Under the pieces are notes generated by a model. The model was not told the origin of the DNA, ran no database searches, and saw nothing but the letters and a program-made list of their open reading frames with translations. The position numbers were made by a program, and so were the translations under genes. A DNA stretch of 64,000 nt from positions 9,222,526 to 9,286,525 of the forward strand of contig OW028581.1 in the NCBI GenBank assembly GCA_932294295.1, given 5' to 3'. Within the stretch, counting starts at the first letter, position 1; each line of letters opens with the position of its first letter. Below are positions 59,779 to 64,000 of the stretch, in pieces. Source of the stretch: Alitta virens. Lineage: Eukaryota; Annelida; Polychaeta; Phyllodocida; Nereididae.

Positions 59779-60995
59779 TTGCTTGCTCCAGAAGTTTTTG
59801 ATTCTTCCCACACTGGTGAATCTGGTGCAGCGTCAGCTTCTGTAACTTCTTCTGTATCAATTGCTTCTTCCACAATAGCCTCAGGTTCTTTGAATGGCGA
59901 TTTTGGTGCAATGTCAGCTTCTGTAGCTTCTTGTGTCACAACTGCTTCTTCCACTATAGCATCAGGTTCTTCTTTGACTGGTGACTCTGGTGCAGTTTCT
60001 ATTTCTGTATCATCTTTTGTCACAATTGCTTCTTCCATAACAGCCTCAGGTTATTCTTTGACTGGTGACTTTGATGCCAGTTTCAGCTTCTGTAACATCT
60101 TCTGTATCAATTGCTTCTTCCACAATAGCCTCAGGTTCTTTGAATGGCGATTTTGGTGCAATGTCAGCTTCTGTAGCTTCTTGTGTCACAACTGCTTCTT
60201 CCACAATAGCATCAGTTCTTCTTTGACTGGTGACTCTGGTGCAGTTTCTATTTTTGTATCATCTTTTGTCACAATTTCTTCTTCCATAACAGCCTCAGGT
60301 TATTCTTTGACTGGTGACTCTGATGCCTGTTTCAGCTTCTGTAACATCTTCTGTCACAATTGCTTGCTTCAGAACAGCTTCAGGTTCTAGCTTGACTGGT
60401 GAATCTGGTGTAGCTCGAGCTTCTGGATCTTCTTCTGTCACAACTGCTTCTTCCACAATAGCATCAGGTTCTTCTTTGACTGGTGACTCTGGTGCTGTTT
60501 CTATTTCTATATCATCTTTTGTCACAATTCCTTCTTCCACAACAGCCTCAGGTATTCTTTGACTGGTGACTCTGATGCCTGTTTCAGCTTCATGGCTGCT
60601 TCTTCCATAACCTCGTCTGCTACAACTGCTTCCTGTACAACAGCCTCTGGTTCTTCTGGAGTGATTGGTGTCTCAGGTGTCTCAGGTGTCTCAGCCTCAG
60701 GTTATTCTTTGACTGGTGACACTGGTGCAGTTTCAGCTTCTGCAACTTCTTCTTTCACAACTGCTTCTTCCACAACAGCATCAGGTTCTTCCTTGTTTGG
60801 TGACTGGTGCAGTTTCAGCTTCTGTAAGTTCTGTCAGAACTGCCTCTTCCAGAAATAGCATCAGGTTCTCCTTTGACTAGCGATTCTGGTGCTCTGTAAC
60901 TTCTATCACAACTGCTTCTTCCACCACTGACTTCAGTTCTTCTTTGATTGGTGATTCTAGTGCAGCTTGAGCTTCTGTGACTGCTTCTGTCGCTA
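59779..60995 (-). repeat. right-block HOR, 1217 bp, copy c
   Basis: Close to copies a and d; carries caatttcttcttcc near 60271. Confidence 0.85.
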
Positions 60996-62212
60996 TTGCT
61001 TGCTCCAGAAGTTTTTGATTCTTCCCACACTGGTGAATCTGGTGCAGCGTCAGCTTCTGTAACTTCTTCTGTATCAATTGCTTCTTCCACAATAGCCTCA
61101 GGTTCTTTGAATGGCGATTTTGGTGCAATGTCAGCTTCTGTAGCTTCTTGTGTCACAACTGCTTCTTCCACTATAGCATCAGGTTCTTCTTTGACTGGTG
61201 ACTCTGGTGCAGTTTCTATTTCTGTATCATCTTTTGTCACAATTGCTTCTTCCATAACAGCCTCAGGTTATTCTTTGACTGGTGACTTTGATGCCAGTTT
61301 CAGCTTCTGTAACATCTTCTGTATCAATTGCTTCTTCCACAATAGCCTCAGGTTCTTTGAATGGCGATTTTGGTGCAATGTCAGCTTCTTTAGCTTCTTG
61401 TGTCACAACTGCTTCTTCCACAATAGCATCAGTTCTTCTTTGACTGGTGACTCTGGTGCAGTTTCTATTTTTGTATCATCTTTTGTCACAATTTCTTCTT
61501 CCATAACAGCCTCAGGTTATTCTTTGACTGGTGACTCTGATGCCTGTTTCAGCTTCTGTAACATCTTCTGTCACAATTGCTTGCTTCAGAACAGCTTCAG
61601 GTTCTAGCTTGACTGGTGAATCTGGTGTAGCTCGAGCTTCTGGATCTTCTTCTGTCACAACTGCTTCTTCCACAATAGCATCAGGTTCTTCTTTGACTGG
61701 TGACTCTGGTGCTGTTTCTATTTCTATATCATCTTTTGTCACAATTCCTTCTTCCACAACAGCCTCAGGTATTCTTTGACTGGTGACTCTGATGCCTGTT
61801 TCAGCTTCATGGCTGCTTCTTCCATAACCTCGTCTGCTACAACTGCTTCCTGTACAACAGCCTCTGGTTCTTCTGGAGTGATTGGTGTCTCAGGTGTCTC
61901 AGGTGTCTCAGCCTCAGGTTATTCTTTGACTGGTGACACTGGTGCAGTTTCAGCTTCTGCAACTTCTTCTTTCACAAATGCTTCTTCCACAACAGCATCA
62001 GGTTCTTCCTTGTTTGGTGACTGGTGCAGTTTCAGCTTCTGTAAGTTCTGTCAGAACTGCCTCTTCCAGAAATAGCATCAGGTTCTCCTTTGACTAGCGA
62101 TTCTGGTGCTCTGTAACTTCTATCACAACTGCTTCTTCCACCACTGACTTCAGTTCTTCTTTGATTGGTGATTCTAGTGCAGCTTGAGCTTCTGTGACTG
62201 CTTCTGTCGCTA
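60996..62212 (-). repeat. right-block HOR, 1217 bp, copy d
   Basis: Shares gcttctttagc (near 61386) with copy a, so a and d are closer to each other than to their neighbours b and c. This suggests a two-unit duplication or conversion. Confidence 0.83.
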
Positions 62213-63710
62213 TTGCTTGCTCCAGAAGTTTTTGATTCTTCCCACACTGGTGAATCTGGTGCAGCGTCAGCTTCTGTAACTTCTTCTGTATCAATTGCTT
62301 CTTCCACAATAGCCTCAGGTTCTTTGAATGGCGATTTTGGTGCAATGTCAGCTTCTGTAGCTTCTTGTGTCACAACTGCTTCTTCCACTATAGCATCAGG
62401 TTCTTCTTTGACTGGTGACTCTGGTGCAGTTTCTATTTCTGTATCATCTGTTGTCACAATTGCTTCTTCCATAACAGCCTCAGGTTATTCTTTGACTGGT
62501 GACTCTGATGCCAGTTTCAGCTTCTGTAACATCTTCTGTCACAATTGCTTGCTTCAGAACAGCTTCAGGTTCTAGCTTGACTGGTGAATCTGGTGTAGCT
62601 CGAGCTTCTGGATCTTCTTCTGTCACAACTGCTTCTTCCACAATAGCATCAGGTTCTTCTTTGACTGGTGACTCTGGTGCAGTTTCTTTTTCTGTATCAT
62701 CTTTTGTCACAATTGCTTCTTCCACAACAGCCTCAGGTTCTTTGATTGGTGACTCTGGTGCAGTTTCAGCTACTGTAACTTCTTCTCTCCCAACAGCTTG
62801 CTCCACAACAGACTCATGTTATTCTTTGACTAGCAATTCTGGTGCAGCTTCAGCTTCTGTAACTTCTTCTATCACAACTGCTTCTTCCACAACTGCCTTC
62901 AGTTCTGCTTTGACTGGTGATTCTGGTGCTGTTTCAGCTGCAGCAATTTCTTCTGTCACAACTGCTTCTTCCACAATGGAACGAGGTTCATCTTTACTGG
63001 CCAATTCTGGTGCCTGTTTCATCTTCTGTAACATCTTCTGGCACTATTGCTTGCTTCAGAACAGCTTCAGGTTCTTCCTTGACTGGTGAATCTGGTGCAG
63101 CTCGAGCTTCTGTAACTTCTTCTGTCACAATGGCTTCCTCCACAACAGTCACAGGTTCTTCTTTGACTGGTGACTCTGGCGCAGTTTCAGCTTCTGTAGC
63201 TTCTTTTGTCACAACTGCTTCTTCTTAAACATCCTCAGGATCTTTTTTGACTGGTGATGCTGCTACAGATTCAGCTTCGGTACCTTCTTCTATCACAACG
63301 GCTTCTTCCACAACAGCCTCAGGTTCTTCTTTGACTGGTGATTGTGGTGCTAAATCAGCCTGTGCAATTACTTCTGTAACAATTGCTTCTTCCACAGTAG
63401 CCTCAGGTTCTTTGAATGGCGATTCTGGTGGTGTCAGCATCAGTGGCTTCTTGTGTCACAACTGCTTCTTCCACAATGGCATCAGGTTCTTCTTTGACTG
63501 GTGACTCTGCTGCAGTTTCTCTTTCTGTATCTTCTTCTGTCACAATTGCTTCTTCCACAACAGCCTCAGGTTATTCTTTGACTGGTGACTCTGGTGCAGT
63601 TTCAGCTCCTGTCAGTTTTGTCACAACTGCCTCTTCCAGAAATATCATCAGGTTCTCCTTTGACTAGCGATTCTGGTGCTCTGTAACTTTTTTTAAACCC
63701 ATCTAATACT

Positions 63711-63728
63711 CTGGAAAGGAAACGAGAA
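63711..63728 (-). promoter_or_regulatory. splice-acceptor-like site upstream of the array (minus strand)
   Basis: On the minus strand the sequence reads ttctcgtttcctttccag, a good polypyrimidine tract ending in CAG, about 22 bp before the array starts. From there the frame VLDGFKKSYRAPESLVKGEPD runs into repeat residues. Suggestive of an original exon start, but short motifs like this occur by chance. Confidence 0.3.
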
Positions 63729-63759
63729 TGCGGTCTCATGTGAGTGGCTTGAATAGGCC

Positions 63760-63765
63760 TTTATT
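63760..63765 (-). terminator. candidate polyadenylation signal AATAAA (minus strand)
   Basis: tttatt on the plus strand, within a context reading TATGCCAATAAAGGCC on the minus strand. It would serve a transcript or LINE coming from the right, not the array. Confidence 0.35.
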
Positions 63766-64000
63766 GGCATACATAAATCAGAACACACATACAAGAGACA
63801 TTGCTCTTGTTGAAGCCCATTAGTGCGTAGCATTTCACAAGAGCTATAATATGTGGATATAGAAAAGGAAGTAAAAAAAAAGGGAGGGGGGGGGGGGTTA
63901 AATTAAAAATTTGCATATGATGTGTTATTATTTGGGTGCAGTGAAGAGGGGGCGAGGACCTGATGCAAAAAGGGCTGCCAAAGATGCAGTCTGAGCGTCT

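Larger units (their letters stand above)
50741..63688 (-). repeat. 84-bp array, right block, tag-free 0.97-1.22-kb HORs
   Basis: Same basic unit, different higher-order arrangement, and no retrotransposon tag. A diagnostic point (ttgctccagaag near 56390) recurs at 57344, 58561, 59779, 60996 and 62213 in the same register as 56379, giving HORs of 965, 1217, 1218, 1217 and 1217 bp. The 965-bp unit lacks about 250 bp. Older, longer units lie at 52375-54420 and 54420-55390. The block ends at ctctgtaactttttt. Confidence 0.88.
63689..64000. other. right flank of the array, no gene called
   Basis: Unique-looking sequence beginning ttttaaacccatctaat. It holds a splice-acceptor-like site and an AATAAA on the minus strand and an A9/G12 homopolymer pair at about 63874-63898. 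The stretch around the AATAAA looks like the 3' end of a minus-strand transcript or LINE, but I cannot identify it. No open frame of note. Confidence 0.5.

Noticed and set aside
1071..63688. Dozens of 60-300-codon open frames on both strands of the array as separate genes
   Set aside because: They are the same 84-bp unit read in register, begin and end at arbitrary points inside units, overlap on opposite strands, and several begin at non-ATG codons. They are treated as one array, with a few listed as examples.
63874..63898. A/G homopolymer run as a retroelement poly(A) tail
   Set aside because: The run is A9 followed by GGGA and G12 with no recognisable element or TSD beside it; treated as a simple repeat that may also include sequencing error.

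Overview
The window comes from a eukaryotic nuclear genome. Non-LTR retrotransposons with 5' truncation, target-site duplications (TSDs), long (TG)n tracts and a very large tandem array all point that way. Element architecture and microsatellite richness fit an arthropod, perhaps a decapod crustacean, but no conserved host gene is present to fix the taxon. I see no confident host protein-coding gene, tRNA, rRNA or CRISPR array.

Layout. (1) 1-97: nothing recognisable. (2) 98-1009: about five monomers of an AT-rich 188/197-bp satellite; the two monomer lengths carry the same 40-bp segment in opposite orientations. (3) 1010-1070: a retrotransposon 3'-end fragment marks the satellite/array boundary. 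(4) 1071-63688: an array built on an 84-bp (28-codon) unit. Read on the minus strand it gives an acidic Glu/Val/Ala/Pro repeat with one SPVK motif per unit; the plus strand is also open and gives a Ser/Thr/Ala/Gly-rich frame. To about 50.7 kb the array is organised in higher-order repeats (HORs) of about 2.0 kb. Each carries a (TG)n tract plus about 40 bp of a retrotransposon 3' end (the 'tag', 25 copies in the HORs). From about 50.7 to 63.7 kb the HORs are 0.97-1.22 kb, have no tag, and carry a 9-bp minisatellite. Frame breaks recur at the same place in HOR after HOR, so the array looks like a former coding repeat now behaving as a satellite. (5) 31465-37904: a 5'-truncated I/Jockey-type non-LTR retrotransposon (about 5.07 kb without its guests) sits in the array with a 14-bp TSD. 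It contains a 1084-bp 5'-truncated relative inserted in ORF1 (15-bp TSD) and a 256-bp non-autonomous element inserted in the endonuclease domain (13-bp TSD). (6) 63689-64000: right flank with a splice-acceptor-like site and an AATAAA signal on the minus strand.

The most interesting signal is the short element. Two copies (1470-1701 plus strand; 34851-35106 minus strand) begin at exactly the same nucleotide, immediately inside a TSD. Their first 75-84 nt fold by eye into an HDV-like self-cleaving ribozyme: P1 opening with G.U, P2, P3, L3, P1.1, P4 and the catalytic GGCTAA. They look like internally deleted, non-autonomous retroelements joining a ribozyme 5' end to a 3' end shared with the larger retrotransposon.
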